Source of the DNA: Deltaproteobacteria bacterium RIFOXYD12_FULL_57_12
GTDB lineage: Bacteria; Desulfobacterota; Desulfobulbia; Desulfobulbales; BM004
DNA length: 36,699 bases
Reading direction: 5' to 3'
Assembly (NCBI GenBank): GCA_001799275.1
Contig: MGTE01000057.1
Span: forward strand, 5,598 to 42,296
Made by a program: the position numbers and the translations under genes. Within the stretch, counting starts at the first letter, position 1, and every line of letters begins with the position of its first letter. A model generated the notes under the pieces. It had not been told where the DNA came from and did no database searches. It worked only from the letters and a program-made list of their open reading frames with translations. This document shows, one piece after another, positions 14,494 to 23,262 of the stretch.

Positions 14494-15704
14494 ACGGCGA
14501 TATCACTGATACTGAGAATGACGGACAGCATGGAAAAGACCACATAACCGATAAAGATGGCGATAAATACGATGAAAACCGGTTCGACCAGGGCAATCAG
14601 CCTCTTGATGCGGACCCGCAGCTCATTTTCGAAATGATCCGCGATCTGGCCACAGACCTGGCCAACACGGCCGGATTCCTCGCCGATTGACAGGAGGTCG
14701 ACGGCAAGGTCAGGCAGCAACCCTTCGGCTTTGATCCTTTTTCCGACCCGTTGTCCTTCTTTCAGCGCCTGGGTTGCTTGGTGGAGCAGGTGCTGGTATT
14801 CCGAGTTGCTGGCGACGCCGCTGCTTATTTTTAGAGCGGTTGCCAGATGCACACCGTTATTGACCAGCACCTCAAGAGTTCTGAATATCTTGGTGGTTTC
14901 CATGTCCCGGATGAAGTTTGCCAAAAGAGGCGTCCGGATGAGCAGTCGATCGGCCACTCGTCTGCCTTTACTGGTGCGAAGATATGAGATGAGGGCAATG
15001 GGGGGGATGGCCAGCAGCAGAATGGTGAGAAAAAAATGGCTGCTGATCAGTTTGGCTGTTTCCATGAGCATTCTGACATGGAGAGGTAACTGTTTGCCGA
15101 CGCCCTCGAAAAGCACCTCGAATTTTGGCAGGATTAAAGTGACCAGGATGGTCAGCGCGACCGTACCGACGAAAATCAGGATGACAGGATAAATCGAGGC
15201 GGAGATGATAAACTGCTTGAGGTCCTGGAATGTACTCTGGTATTCCGATGTCCTCACAAGCATGGCGGGCAGGATGCCGCCCTCTTCGCCGGCTCTCGCC
15301 ATGTTGACATACATTGATGAAAAATGTTTGGGATGCTTGGCCAGCGCCTGGGAAAACGATTTGCCCTCTTTCAGATCGCGTTCGATTGTGCCGGTAAATT
15401 CTTTAAAAGCCGGTTTGGTCGCCTGCTGTTTCATCACGCGCAGTGCACCGTCTAGCGGCAGGCCGGCGTTCAGCAGCAGGGCGATCTGTTTGGTGAAGAA
15501 ATTTATGTCGGCGGTGGAGATTTTTTGGGAGCGAAAGCGGGCCAGCGGCAGGGTCATCTTCGCCGGGGAACGTTGCCGTATCTCGAGGGGACGCAGTCCC
15601 TGCAGCATAAGTCGTCTGGCGACCGCTGTTTCGTCGTTTTCCTCCAGCACCCCTTCGACGACGGCATTTTCGGCGTTCAAGGCCGAGTAATTATATAGGC
15701 CCAT
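14490..15704 (-). CDS. gspF: GspF inner-membrane platform protein
   Basis: This encodes 404 residues, the usual length. GspF is the polytopic core of the inner-membrane platform that works with the GspE ATPase. Two T2SSF domains are seen at about 70-195 and 270-395: the first has FFTKQIALLLNAGLPLDGALRVM and ARAGEEGGILPAML, the second has KIFRTLEVLVNNGVHLATALKIS and SIGEESGRVGQVC. Three membrane segments lie near 170-190, 220-240 and 375-398. The start overlaps gspE by 14 bp. The N-terminal YNYSALNAENAVVEGVLEENDE is the typical GspF opening. Confidence 0.96.
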   Translation of the reverse strand: MGLYNYSALNAENAVVEGVLEENDETAVARRLMLQGLRPLEIRQRSPAKMTLPLARFRSQKISTADINFFTKQIALLLNAGLPLDGALRVMKQQATKPAFKEFTGTIERDLKEGKSFSQALAKHPKHFSSMYVNMARAGEEGGILPAMLVRTSEYQSTFQDLKQFIISASIYPVILIFVGTVALTILVTLILPKFEVLFEGVGKQLPLHVRMLMETAKLISSHFFLTILLLAIPPIALISYLRTSKGRRVADRLLIRTPLLANFIRDMETTKIFRTLEVLVNNGVHLATALKISSGVASNSEYQHLLHQATQALKEGQRVGKRIKAEGLLPDLAVDLLSIGEESGRVGQVCGQIADHFENELRVRIKRLIALVEPVFIVFIAIFIGYVVFSMLSVILSISDIAV

Positions 15705-17373
15705 CTTCTTTGCCTCTGCATACTCGCATCACTTCTGAAAGCGTGGTGACGCCCTCCCTGACCTTGGCCAGTCCGTCCGCAAACATCGGCTGAAAGCCTT
15801 GCGCCTCCGCGACATCTTTCAATTCAAGCAGATCCATTCCTTTGGAGATGCCACGGCTCAGGGCTTCATCCACGACAAGAAATTCATAGAGGCCGATTCG
15901 GCCTGAATAACCGGTATTGGAGCAGTGCTGGCAGCCTTTCCCCTTGTACATCACAAAGTCGCTGTTGTCCGGTTGATATACGAGGTGCTCGGCCACCATG
16001 CCCTTCTCAATCTTGCAATGTGTGCAGATGCAACGCACCAGCCGTTGGCTCAGCACGGCCCGCAGAGAGGACGAAATGAGAAAACGCTCCACGCCGATAT
16101 CGACCATCCGCATTACGGCGGAGAGGGCATCATTGGTGTGCAGGGTACTGAAGACCAGATGGCCGGTAAGCGATGACTGCACGGCGATCTCGGCGGTGTC
16201 TAGATCCCGGATTTCACCGATCATGATCACGTCCGGGTCCTGTCGGACTATTGAGCGGAGGCCGCGGGCAAAGGTCAGGCCGATCTCCGGTCGAACCTGG
16301 ATCTGGTTGATGCCGTGCAGTTGATATTCAACCGGATCTTCAATGGTAATGATCTTGTTGTCGCCAGAATTGATGTGGTTCAAGGCGCAGTAGAGCGTGG
16401 TAGTCTTGCCGCTGCCCGTTGGGCCGGTAACCATGACAATGCCGTGCGGCACCGTGATGATTTCCTTGAATTTTTTTTCAATTCCCGGGCTCATGCCCAG
16501 TCGGCTCATCTCCAGGATGATGTTCCCTTTCTCAAGGATGCGCACCACCACGCCTTCGCCATAAACCGTAGGCATGGTGGAGACGCGCAAATCGATTTCC
16601 TTGCCGGAAATCCGCATGGAAATCTTGCCGTCCTGTGGCAGGCGACGTTCGGCAATATCGAGCGCGGCAAGCAGTTTTGTTCTGGAAATTATCGCCGCCT
16701 GCATGGATTGGGGCGGAATTTCGTAATCATGCAGTATGCCGTCAATCCGGAAGCGGATGGTCATGCCTTCCTCAAAGGGTTCGAGATGAATATCGCTTGC
16801 CCGGCGATTTACCGCGGTGTCGATCAGATTGTTTACATATTTGATTACCGGGGCTTCGGACGCCATATCCTTAAGTTTGTCGATATCAGCTTCCTCGCCG
16901 GCGTAACCGGGTTCTACCTCATCGTGCAGGTTCAGACCATAATGGTCATCCATTATCTTTTTCAGATGTGTTTCCTGGAGAAGCTGGATGGCAAACGGTT
17001 CCATCGCCAGCATCTCCGCGGCGGAGAGAATATCTCCGTCCTGGGGATCGGAAAGGATGAGCACGGTTTCGCCGCTGCCCTTCTTGACGAAAGCGAAGGG
17101 ATGCTCACGATGGAAGGGGAGAGATATCTCGAGAGGCAGAAATTCGTCGTTGGGCGTCGGAGAATAAAGGTTTAGGGAAAATTCCTGGGCCAGGGCCGCC
17201 ATCAAATCTTCCTCGCTGATGAAACCCAGCGAGATCAGTATCTCGCCGAGACGATGCGGAACGGTTTCTTGATGAGAGAGAGCACGTTCAAGCTGGGCCG
17301 GCTGCAGCTTACCTTTTTGGATGAGTCGCTCGCCAAGAGACTTCTTTTTGGTGAAGAAAATCGTTTGGGTCAT
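15691..17373 (-). CDS. gspE: GspE secretion ATPase
   Basis: This encodes 560 residues. It is the hexameric cytoplasmic ATPase that drives pseudopilus assembly. An N-terminal MshEN/T2SSE_N-type domain (about 10-150, LGEILISLGFISEEDLMAALAQE) is followed by the RecA-like domain. Walker A GPTGSGKTT lies at 317-325, the Asp box IITIEDPVEYQL at about 341-352, Walker B VIMIGEIRD at 382-390, and the His box GHLVFSTLHTNDA at about 404-416. The zinc-binding CxxC pair is at Cys450/453 and Cys481/484. It is the first gene of the minus-strand operon. The start at 17373 is preceded by AAGG within about 12 bases. Confidence 0.97.
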   Translation of the reverse strand: MTQTIFFTKKKSLGERLIQKGKLQPAQLERALSHQETVPHRLGEILISLGFISEEDLMAALAQEFSLNLYSPTPNDEFLPLEISLPFHREHPFAFVKKGSGETVLILSDPQDGDILSAAEMLAMEPFAIQLLQETHLKKIMDDHYGLNLHDEVEPGYAGEEADIDKLKDMASEAPVIKYVNNLIDTAVNRRASDIHLEPFEEGMTIRFRIDGILHDYEIPPQSMQAAIISRTKLLAALDIAERRLPQDGKISMRISGKEIDLRVSTMPTVYGEGVVVRILEKGNIILEMSRLGMSPGIEKKFKEIITVPHGIVMVTGPTGSGKTTTLYCALNHINSGDNKIITIEDPVEYQLHGINQIQVRPEIGLTFARGLRSIVRQDPDVIMIGEIRDLDTAEIAVQSSLTGHLVFSTLHTNDALSAVMRMVDIGVERFLISSSLRAVLSQRLVRCICTHCKIEKGMVAEHLVYQPDNSDFVMYKGKGCQHCSNTGYSGRIGLYEFLVVDEALSRGISKGMDLLELKDVAEAQGFQPMFADGLAKVREGVTTLSEVMRVCRGKEDGPI

Positions 17374-17776
17374 TGGTGACAGCCTTGGAGAGGTATGAGG
17401 TGCCGCTTATCTGTATCAATAGGTTATGTTGAGAGTGTCAGCCGCACGCCTGGAATCTGTGCCGGTATTGTCCGGTTGCGATGGAGTAAGTGGCAAAGGG
17501 TTCTATGCCGGAACGACCGCGCAGTGTGTTTGACTCTGTCAGGAGGTAATGAAAGTTATTTCCGGAAGAATTTCAATGGAAAATAAAAAACGTCGGGATT
17601 TACAGAGTGATTATCCAAAATGTCGGGAAGGCAGCGGCGACCGCCACGGGGTACATGTGTTCGGCAAGGTAGTTCATTAATTATGGGGATTTGTGAAACG
17701 GCAAAGAATATAGTATGGTCAACGCAATTCCGTTTCGGCACAGTGCCGGGGGTACATTTGCTTAATCTATAACTGG
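17374..17776. other. Divergent intergenic region between gspE and gspG
   Basis: This 403-bp region must hold the start signals for both the minus-strand gsp operon and plus-strand gspG. I see one plausible plus-strand promoter (17691-17719). On the minus strand, a weak CTGACA-like box about 60 bp before gspE is all I can propose. A 43-codon frame at 17549, preceded by AGGAGG only two bases away, is not supported as a gene. Confidence 0.5.
17691..17719 (+). promoter_or_regulatory. Possible sigma-70 promoter for gspG
   Basis: The -35-like box is TTGTGA (17691-17696) and the -10-like box is TATGGT (17714-17719), with 17-bp spacing. It ends about 60 bases before the gspG start. Both boxes deviate from consensus, so support is moderate at best. 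Confidence 0.35.
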
Positions 17777-18247
17777 TTGATGATGATGGACTGTGATGTG
17801 AACACCGAAATTTTGGCCACGGTCGACAACGGGAAGAGACAACGGCCTGGACAGGCTGGATTTTCTCTCATCGAACTGCTGATTGTCCTGATAATCCTGG
17901 GGCTTTTGGCATCGCTTGTCGGACCCCGCATGTTTGGCAAACTGGAAATGGCCAAACAAAAAACCGCCAAAGCCCAGATTGAGATGCTGCTGACTGCGCT
18001 GGAGACGTACCGCTTGGATGTGGGGCGCTACCCCGGCAACAATGAGGGGTTGGATGCTCTGGTGCGAAATCCGGGTGAAGACAAGTGGGATGGTCCTTAT
18101 CTGGCGAAGCAGGTTCCTCTTGATCCCTGGGATGCGCCATATTTTTATATGAATCCCGGGGAGCACGGAGAGGTTGACGTGTATTCCTTCGGGGCTGACA
18201 AACAGCCCGGCGGTGAGGGGGAAAATAGCGATGTGGTGAGTTGGTGA
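17777..18247 (+). CDS. gspG: GspG major pseudopilin
   Basis: This encodes up to 156 residues. GspG polymerises into the pseudopilus that pushes substrates through GspD. The leader ends QAG-FSLIELLIVLIILGLLASLVGPRM, with Glu at mature position 5. The GspG-specific body includes KAQIEMLLTALETYRLDVGRYP, the VPLDPWDAPYFY motif and the C-terminal acidic loop around GEVDVYSFGADKQPGGEGENSD, the family's calcium-binding region. The start is uncertain: TTG 17777 is followed by three ATG codons (17780, 17783, 17786) without a clear ribosome site, so 17780 is equally good. It is transcribed away from the other gsp genes, which is unusual because gspG normally follows gspF. Confidence 0.95.
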   Translation: MMMMDCDVNTEILATVDNGKRQRPGQAGFSLIELLIVLIILGLLASLVGPRMFGKLEMAKQKTAKAQIEMLLTALETYRLDVGRYPGNNEGLDALVRNPGEDKWDGPYLAKQVPLDPWDAPYFYMNPGEHGEVDVYSFGADKQPGGEGENSDVVSW

Positions 18248-18524
18248 GTTTTGAGCTGGAGATTTTGCAGTCATGCATAGGTGGCGATGTCCCGGCTTGT
18301 CGTGGAAATCTGTTTTTCGGGCCTGTCTCATTGTGTGATGAGTGGTAGTCGCGGGCGATCTATGCGGGGAAGAGGCGGCGTTTGGCTAAGGCAAGGCCGG
18401 CCCTGGCATGGGAGCATTCCAATGGATAAGGGACTCGGAAATTACTAATGTACCTGGATCGCGCCCGGATTGGGGTCAGATTTGGCTGGGCCGATTGAGC
18501 ACCCCAAGGGTATTTGCTTCGCGG

Positions 18525-18567
18525 CACAAAACCGCAGGCGTAGCAGCGCTACGCCGAGGATTTTGTG
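18525..18567. repeat. REP-like long hairpin
   Basis: Outer arms CACAAAA/TTTTGTG (18525-18531, 18561-18567) and inner arms GGCGTAG/CTACGCC, with loop CAGCG, give an interrupted stem of about 14 paired bases. It is GC-rich in the middle and has no adjacent T-run in either direction. It looks like a dispersed palindromic repeat rather than a terminator. Confidence 0.5.
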
Positions 18568-18642
18568 ATTGAGGCACAGTCAAAGATGGCCCGAAGACGG
18601 GATGCGTTATGGTATATTGGTAATTTCCGAGTCCCTAAGGAT

Positions 18643-18684
18643 CAAAAAACAAAAAGGGCTGTTCCCAGTTTTCAGGAACAGCCC
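18643..18684 (-). terminator. Rho-independent terminator after tRNA-Leu
   Basis: On the minus strand, GGGCTGTTCC pairs with GGAACAGCCC around a short A-rich loop, followed directly by TTTTTGTTTTTT. It begins 13 bases after the tRNA 3' end. This is a textbook intrinsic terminator. Confidence 0.92.
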
Positions 18685-18696
18685 ATCTTGAACATT

Positions 18697-18783
18697 TGGT
18701 GCCGAAGGGGAGATTTGAACTCCCATGAGGAAACCCCCACTAGACCCTGAACCTAGCGCGTCTACCAATTCCGCCACTTCGGC
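18697..18783 (-). tRNA. tRNA-Leu (anticodon CAG)
   Basis: This is an 87-base class II tRNA with encoded CCA. The acceptor stem is GCCGAAG/CTTCGGC, the D arm is GGCGGAATTGGTAGACGC, the anticodon loop TTCAGGG gives CAG, and there is a long variable arm and a GTTCAAATC T-loop. It closely resembles bacterial tRNA-Leu(CAG) in layout. Confidence 0.96.
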
Positions 18784-18796
18784 AAAAGATGGCGAC

Positions 18797-18826
18797 AATA
18801 TAATGGCCGACAATTTTGTTTGTCAA
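18797..18826 (-). promoter_or_regulatory. Sigma-70 promoter of tRNA-Leu
   Basis: On the minus strand a perfect -35 box TTGACA (18826-18821) is followed after 18 bp by -10 TATATT (18802-18797). This would start transcription just upstream of the tRNA 5' end at 18783. Confidence 0.8.
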
Positions 18827-18915
18827 GACATTCTTGGCAAGCTTTCTGACATCCAGGAATATAAGTTCCGCCCCCTCCGGTTTCTCATCGTCGGGGTATA
18901 ACCGAATTAATCCAT

Positions 18916-19890
18916 ATGAAAATTTATACAAATCTTTCGGAGATAGCCCCGCCGCTTACCAATACCTGCGTCACCATCGGCAATTTTGACGGCGTTCATC
19001 TCGGTCATCAGATGCTTTTCAGCGAGGTGGTGGGCAAGGCCTACCGGGAGAAGGTGCAAAGCGTTGTTGTTACCTTTGATCCACATCCCCTGCAGGTGTT
19101 ACGGCCCGAAATAAGCATAAAACTCATTTCCACATATGAGCAGAAAGTAGAGTTGATCGGCATGGCAGGCATTGATGCCTTGGTTGTCATTCCCTTCACA
19201 CGCGAGTTCGCCACCACCACCGCCAAGAACTTTGTTGAGCAGGTATTGATCGGGAAAATCGGGGTGAGTGAGTTGGTGGTCGGTCATGATTATGCCTTTG
19301 GCAAGGGCCGGCAGGGGGATATCCCGTTTCTTCAGGAACAGGGCCGCCTCCGCGGTTTTTCCGTGAAAGTGGTGGAACCCTTCTATGTGGAGGATATGCT
19401 GGTAAGCAGCACGAAAATTCGTGAGTTGGTACGTCTGGGGCGCATGCGTGATGTCAGGAGGCTTCTCGGTCGGTATTATCAGATCCGGGGCGAGGTACAG
19501 CAGGGGAAGAAACGCGGTGGACCGGTTGTCGGTTTTCCCACGGCCAATCTGCATCTCGCCGAGGAGGATCTTTGCCCGCGGCATGGTGTTTATGTTACTC
19601 AGGTAAGTTATGAGGGCAAGTGCTACGGTGGAGTGCTCAATATCGGCTATAATCCGACCTTCGGAGAATCCCGCCTTTCGGCAGAGACCCATATTTTCGA
19701 TTTTGATCAGGATATATATGGGAGACAGATCAAGATCAACCTGCTGCGTTTTCTGCGTGGGGAACAGAAATTTGCCGGGCCGACGGAGTTGGCCGCCCAG
19801 ATCAGCCAGGATATCCGCCAGGCCAAGGAGGTGTTGGCCGAAGCGCTGGAGGAATTCCAGCTTTCCTGTGAAGAAAAATTCAACCGGTGA
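18916..19890 (+). CDS. ribF: Bifunctional riboflavin kinase / FAD synthetase
   Basis: This encodes 324 residues. RibF phosphorylates riboflavin to FMN and adenylates FMN to FAD in the cytoplasm. The N-terminal nucleotidyltransferase domain carries TIGNFDGVHLGHQMLF (about residues 21-36, with the HxGH motif) and FDPHPLQVL. The C-terminal flavokinase domain begins near residue 185 (LGRYYQIRGEV) with the GFPTANLHL motif and HGVYVTQV, then YNPTFG and the helix LRFLRGEQKFAGPTELAAQI. Length is typical. It stands alone on the plus strand, 132 bp past the divergent tRNA-Leu, and could feed FAD to the downstream AprA and Qmo flavoproteins. Confidence 0.96.
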   Translation: MKIYTNLSEIAPPLTNTCVTIGNFDGVHLGHQMLFSEVVGKAYREKVQSVVVTFDPHPLQVLRPEISIKLISTYEQKVELIGMAGIDALVVIPFTREFATTTAKNFVEQVLIGKIGVSELVVGHDYAFGKGRQGDIPFLQEQGRLRGFSVKVVEPFYVEDMLVSSTKIRELVRLGRMRDVRRLLGRYYQIRGEVQQGKKRGGPVVGFPTANLHLAEEDLCPRHGVYVTQVSYEGKCYGGVLNIGYNPTFGESRLSAETHIFDFDQDIYGRQIKINLLRFLRGEQKFAGPTELAAQISQDIRQAKEVLAEALEEFQLSCEEKFNR

Positions 19891-20033
19891 GTTTCGGGCT
19901 TTTCCCCGTCCGGTATCATTTTTCCACTTGCCAATCCAAGGATAGTGCCTATATTGTAGTGACTTTTCTCGGGGGAGAATGAGCCCTCATTTCATTTTAA
20001 TTATTTGTATTTATTTATAAAAGAGGCAAGCTG

Positions 20034-20672
20034 ATGACGGAGAATAGCTCGCAGGATGATATGGGCAAGGTCATTGCCGAACTGGAACAGAAATGTATCG
20101 AGATGCCGCAGTCGGTGCCGGTCCACCATCATCTCGGCCTGGTTTACCGGCAGGTCGGGCGGTTGGATGACGCAATCCGTGAACTGGAAAAGACAGTTGA
20201 GATTGATCCTCTCTCGGTAGCCTGCCTAGTCAATCTTGGTTCCATGTATTTTGACCGAGGCGAAACGGATAAAGCGCAGGCCGTCAACGAACGTGCCTTA
20301 AAGATCGCGCCTGAGACCGCCCAGGCGCACGCCAATCTTGGATTGATATGCCAGCAGCGCGGCGAGATAGACAAGGCGATTGAGCACTATACGCAGGCGA
20401 CCATCACCGACCCCAAACTTGCTACCGGCTGGATTAATCTGACCACCGCACAGTTGATGGGCGGGAACTATGACCAGGCGATCAATGCGGGTCGGCAGGC
20501 AGTGGCTCTGGATCCGAATCTGGCCATGGCTCAGAATAATCTGGCGGTTGCCCTGTATTATAAGGAAGACTACAAGACCGCCAAGCAGCATGCGGATACT
20601 GCCGCCCGACTGGGATATGCGGTTGATCCTCGATTTATTGATGCCCTGAATAAAGGGTTGGCCGCTTCCTGA
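20034..20672 (+). CDS. Tetratricopeptide repeat protein
   Basis: This encodes 212 residues built almost entirely of about five TPR units (residues 27-195). Consensus pieces are LGLVYRQVGRLDDAIRELEK, LGSMYFDRGETDKAQ, LGLICQQRGEIDKAIEHYTQ, LMGGNYDQAINAGRQ and ALYYKEDYKTAKQ. There is no signal peptide or membrane segment, so it is probably a cytoplasmic scaffold for protein contacts. The ribosome site is GAGGCAAGCTG before ATG 20034. It is the first of three genes (TPR, zinc/HEAT, TPR) that seem to form a unit in front of ribE. The exact role is unknown. Confidence 0.85.
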   Translation: MTENSSQDDMGKVIAELEQKCIEMPQSVPVHHHLGLVYRQVGRLDDAIRELEKTVEIDPLSVACLVNLGSMYFDRGETDKAQAVNERALKIAPETAQAHANLGLICQQRGEIDKAIEHYTQATITDPKLATGWINLTTAQLMGGNYDQAINAGRQAVALDPNLAMAQNNLAVALYYKEDYKTAKQHADTAARLGYAVDPRFIDALNKGLAAS

Positions 20673-20760
20673 CGGAAAGGGAGAGAATCCCCTCGTTTTT
20701 TTTGGCAGGACAGCCGCCGGCGGCCTGTTCAGCATTATATGGCGTAGGGAGTGAGACTCC

Positions 20761-21927
20761 TTGCATGCCTACGATGAATACCCCATGCGAAATATGCAAA
20801 TCAAAACTCCGCCCTGGTGTCCGTTTTGTTTACAGGTCGTGGCCAAGGCCGTGATGTCTCCAGAACGGAAGCTCGGAGAGTTTCCGGTCGGCCATTGTGC
20901 GTGCGGCGCTGTTTATGTTTCGGACCCAACGGGTTTCAATATCGGCGCCGCCCTTGTTGACTGTCTGGTTTATGCCTGTGGAGATAACTGGGATATGGCA
21001 TGGGATCTGCTCCCGGGTGAAGATTATTTGACCGGCCGGCTCGAGAAGTACGACGAGCAGACCCATCAAGTGGTGGAGACCAGGAATCTTGACGGGCGAC
21101 TCATCCGCGGGGTTCTGTACTTCGTACGTCTCCACAAGGAACTTTCCGAGGTTGCCGGCAAGCTCGGAAAGGACCGGGACGGCGGCGACAGAACCAGGAC
21201 TGCTTCACTTTTTGAGACCGCCGCAGTTCCCCTCGAGCCGGAGCGTGATCCCAAGCGGACGCGGCAAAAGGCCAGCAAAGAGTCGGTGCGGATCCTGGTT
21301 GAGCAAGGGGACATCGATGCGTTGGTTGACCTCTGCTTTGATGACAAACGTACCGTTCGTTTTATCCAGCGACTTCTTTACGATCCAGCGGAGAACAAAC
21401 GCTGGACGGTTGCCCACATAATGGGTAAAGTGCTCGCCCGTGTTTCCACCCGCATGCCGGGTATGGTCAGCGACCTTCTGCATAGACTATTCGAGGCATG
21501 TGCTGATTCCGCATCCGCTAACTGGGGGGCCATCGAGGTTATCGGCGAGATCATCGGGCGGCGGTCGGATATTTACGGTGCCTTTGCCCGGCATCTTCTG
21601 CCGTTTGTCGGGGCGCACCGCATGCAATTCCAGGTTTTGTGGGCCTTGGGCACTATCGCTCGCCAGCGTCCCGACTTGATCAGGTCCATGCCGTTTTATG
21701 ATCTTTTCGGGTTGTTAGACAGCGAAGAGGCGTTGGTGCGCGGTCATGCGTTGCGGTTATTCGGCAGGATTCGGGCTCGCGAGGTGCTGGCTCAGATTGA
21801 AAACATGCAAAACGATCCCGGACAGTTGATCATTTATGAGGAAGGGGTGCCGGTGTCAACCTCTGTGGGCCGCCTGGCAACCGAGGCAGCGGCCCTTATT
21901 GGTACGCAAGGAGAAAAAATATCGTGA
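20761..21927 (+). CDS. Conserved hypothetical protein: Cys-rich N-terminus plus HEAT-like repeats
   Basis: This encodes 388 residues from TTG 20761, chosen because GGGAG lies about nine bases upstream. In-frame ATGs at 20785 and 20794 are alternatives but lack a ribosome site. A zinc-ribbon-like set C-x2-C (20, 23) and C-x-C (46, 48) precedes a conserved region with [29 protein letters not shown]. From about residue 170 on there are helical HEAT/ARM-like repeats ([69 protein letters not shown]). It resembles what I recall as the DVU0298 family of sulfate reducers; this is memory, not a search. It overlaps the next TPR gene by 4 bp, so the products likely act together. Confidence 0.75.
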   Translation: MHAYDEYPMRNMQIKTPPWCPFCLQVVAKAVMSPERKLGEFPVGHCACGAVYVSDPTGFNIGAALVDCLVYACGDNWDMAWDLLPGEDYLTGRLEKYDEQTHQVVETRNLDGRLIRGVLYFVRLHKELSEVAGKLGKDRDGGDRTRTASLFETAAVPLEPERDPKRTRQKASKESVRILVEQGDIDALVDLCFDDKRTVRFIQRLLYDPAENKRWTVAHIMGKVLARVSTRMPGMVSDLLHRLFEACADSASANWGAIEVIGEIIGRRSDIYGAFARHLLPFVGAHRMQFQVLWALGTIARQRPDLIRSMPFYDLFGLLDSEEALVRGHALRLFGRIRAREVLAQIENMQNDPGQLIIYEEGVPVSTSVGRLATEAAALIGTQGEKIS

Positions 21928-22511
21928 GTGAGCAGGAAAAACAAAATTGCGAGACGGCTGAAGAACCGCAGGTAATAGATCAGGCCAAGGCTGATTACGA
22001 ACAGGGTAAGGTTTTCCTCGACGCCGGGGATGCGACTCTGGCTGCCGCTGCTTTTCATAATGCGCTGATCGGTTTTGAGCAATGCAATGATGTGAACGGC
22101 ATGGCCAACGCCGCCGACAAATTGGGAGATATCTGCTTCGCGCGGGAGGAGTACCCGGGCGCGCTCCGGAATTTTCAGTGTGCCTATGATATCTGTGTTC
22201 AGAGTCAAGACCAGTTCAGTCTGCTGTTTTTGAAGAAGAAAATAGCCAAGGCTCATCAGCGAATGGAACGCTTTCAGGAAGCGGTTGGTATCTATATGGA
22301 TATCCTGGATATCTACGGTGGGTACAATAATCCCGCCGGTGCGGTAAAGGCTCTTGAAGAATTGGCTGCGATCTACTTGGAGATGGGCGATCGGGCAAGC
22401 GCGGCAGATTCTTATCGGACAGCTGCGTCCATTCACGCCAATTTCGGACACTCGCGTCATTCTGACGCCTTGATGACCAAGGCGTCCGCAGTTGACGCCG
22501 GCCAGAAGTGA
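21924..22511 (+). CDS. Second tetratricopeptide repeat protein
   Basis: This encodes 195 residues from GTG 21924, which overlaps the previous stop (GTGA) and has AAGGAG about 11 bases upstream. Four to five TPR-like helical hairpins fill residues 20-185 ([72 protein letters not shown]). It is acidic at the N-terminus and has no export signal. It probably binds the preceding HEAT-like protein or a shared partner; the function is unknown. Confidence 0.82.
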   Translation: MSEQEKQNCETAEEPQVIDQAKADYEQGKVFLDAGDATLAAAAFHNALIGFEQCNDVNGMANAADKLGDICFAREEYPGALRNFQCAYDICVQSQDQFSLLFLKKKIAKAHQRMERFQEAVGIYMDILDIYGGYNNPAGAVKALEELAAIYLEMGDRASAADSYRTAASIHANFGHSRHSDALMTKASAVDAGQK

Positions 22512-22592
22512 AGATGCAAAGAGAATGTGTGGCAGGCTTTCCGGGTAGGGTGGTGTCTCATTTTGGCCTGATACTATATTGAAGGGTCGCAA

Positions 22593-23252
22593 GTGTTTAC
22601 AGGGATTATACAGGGCAAGGGAAGGATTATTGAGAGCCGACCGGCGGGCGGAGGAATGGTCTTTGTCCTTGAGGCGGATTTCGATCTTGTCGACCCCGAG
22701 GAGGGTGAGAGCATTGCGGTGAACGGTGTTTGTCTTACTGCTAAGGCTATAGCCGGGCGCCGTTTTGCCGTGGATGTCTCGCCGGAAAGCCTCGCGCGGA
22801 CCACTCTGGGCAGGTTGGCTCACGGGAAAACAGTTAACCTGGAACGGGCGTTGCGGCTCAGCGATCGTCTGGGAGGACATCTGGTGAGTGGCCATGTGGA
22901 CGGGGTCGCATCGGTACTCGATGTGCGACCCGAAGGCGATTTTGTCCGTTATACCTTTGGTATTCCCGCCAACCTGGCAAAATATATTATTGAGAAAGGC
23001 TCGATTGCCGTCAACGGGATAAGTCTTACGGTCAACAGTTGCGATGCGCAGGTTTTTGCCGTGGCTATTATTCCGCATACCTTGAAGATTACTACCATGG
23101 GCAGTTTGAAGAAGGGGGCTTCGGTTAATATCGAGGTCGATCTGATCGGCAAGTATGTGGAGAAACTTCTCGCAGTGAAACATGAACCGGGCCAGGTGGC
23201 CGAGTCGCGGCTCAACCCCGCGTTTCTCGCCGCGCATGGCTACATTAGATAG
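22593..23252 (+). CDS. ribE: Riboflavin synthase, alpha subunit
   Basis: This encodes 219 residues from GTG 22593 with GAAGGG upstream. The enzyme dismutates two 6,7-dimethyl-8-ribityllumazine molecules into riboflavin. It shows two lumazine-binding repeats: the first begins [12 protein letters not shown] with VNGVCLTA and [16 protein letters not shown], and the second begins [13 protein letters not shown] with VNGISLTVN and [12 protein letters not shown]. Length and order are standard. It opens the riboflavin cluster ribE-ribBA-ribH. No ribD is seen here. Confidence 0.97.
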   Translation: MFTGIIQGKGRIIESRPAGGGMVFVLEADFDLVDPEEGESIAVNGVCLTAKAIAGRRFAVDVSPESLARTTLGRLAHGKTVNLERALRLSDRLGGHLVSGHVDGVASVLDVRPEGDFVRYTFGIPANLAKYIIEKGSIAVNGISLTVNSCDAQVFAVAIIPHTLKITTMGSLKKGASVNIEVDLIGKYVEKLLAVKHEPGQVAESRLNPAFLAAHGYIR

Positions 23253-23262
23253 GGGAAGAAGC

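Larger units (their letters stand above)
18248..18696. other. Gene-poor spacer with repeat-like sequence
   Basis: No supported gene is seen between gspG and the tRNA-Leu terminator. The stretch contains a GGATTGGGGTCAGATTTGG segment (about 18467-18485), reminiscent of sequences scattered beside REP-associated transposases, and the strong palindrome at 18525-18567. It may be a degraded mobile or REP-type element; this is inference. Confidence 0.4.

Noticed and set aside
17549-17680. 43-codon frame starting ATG 17549 with AGGAGG immediately upstream
   Set aside because: The ribosome site is only two bases from the ATG, too close for normal initiation, and the peptide has no recognisable feature. 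It lies in the divergent promoter region.
20680-20735. GGGA-TCCC stem with T8 and a following GC palindrome after the first TPR gene, as a terminator
   Set aside because: The stem before the T-run is only about 4 bp and the GC-rich palindrome is not followed by T; too weak to call, although some attenuation is possible.
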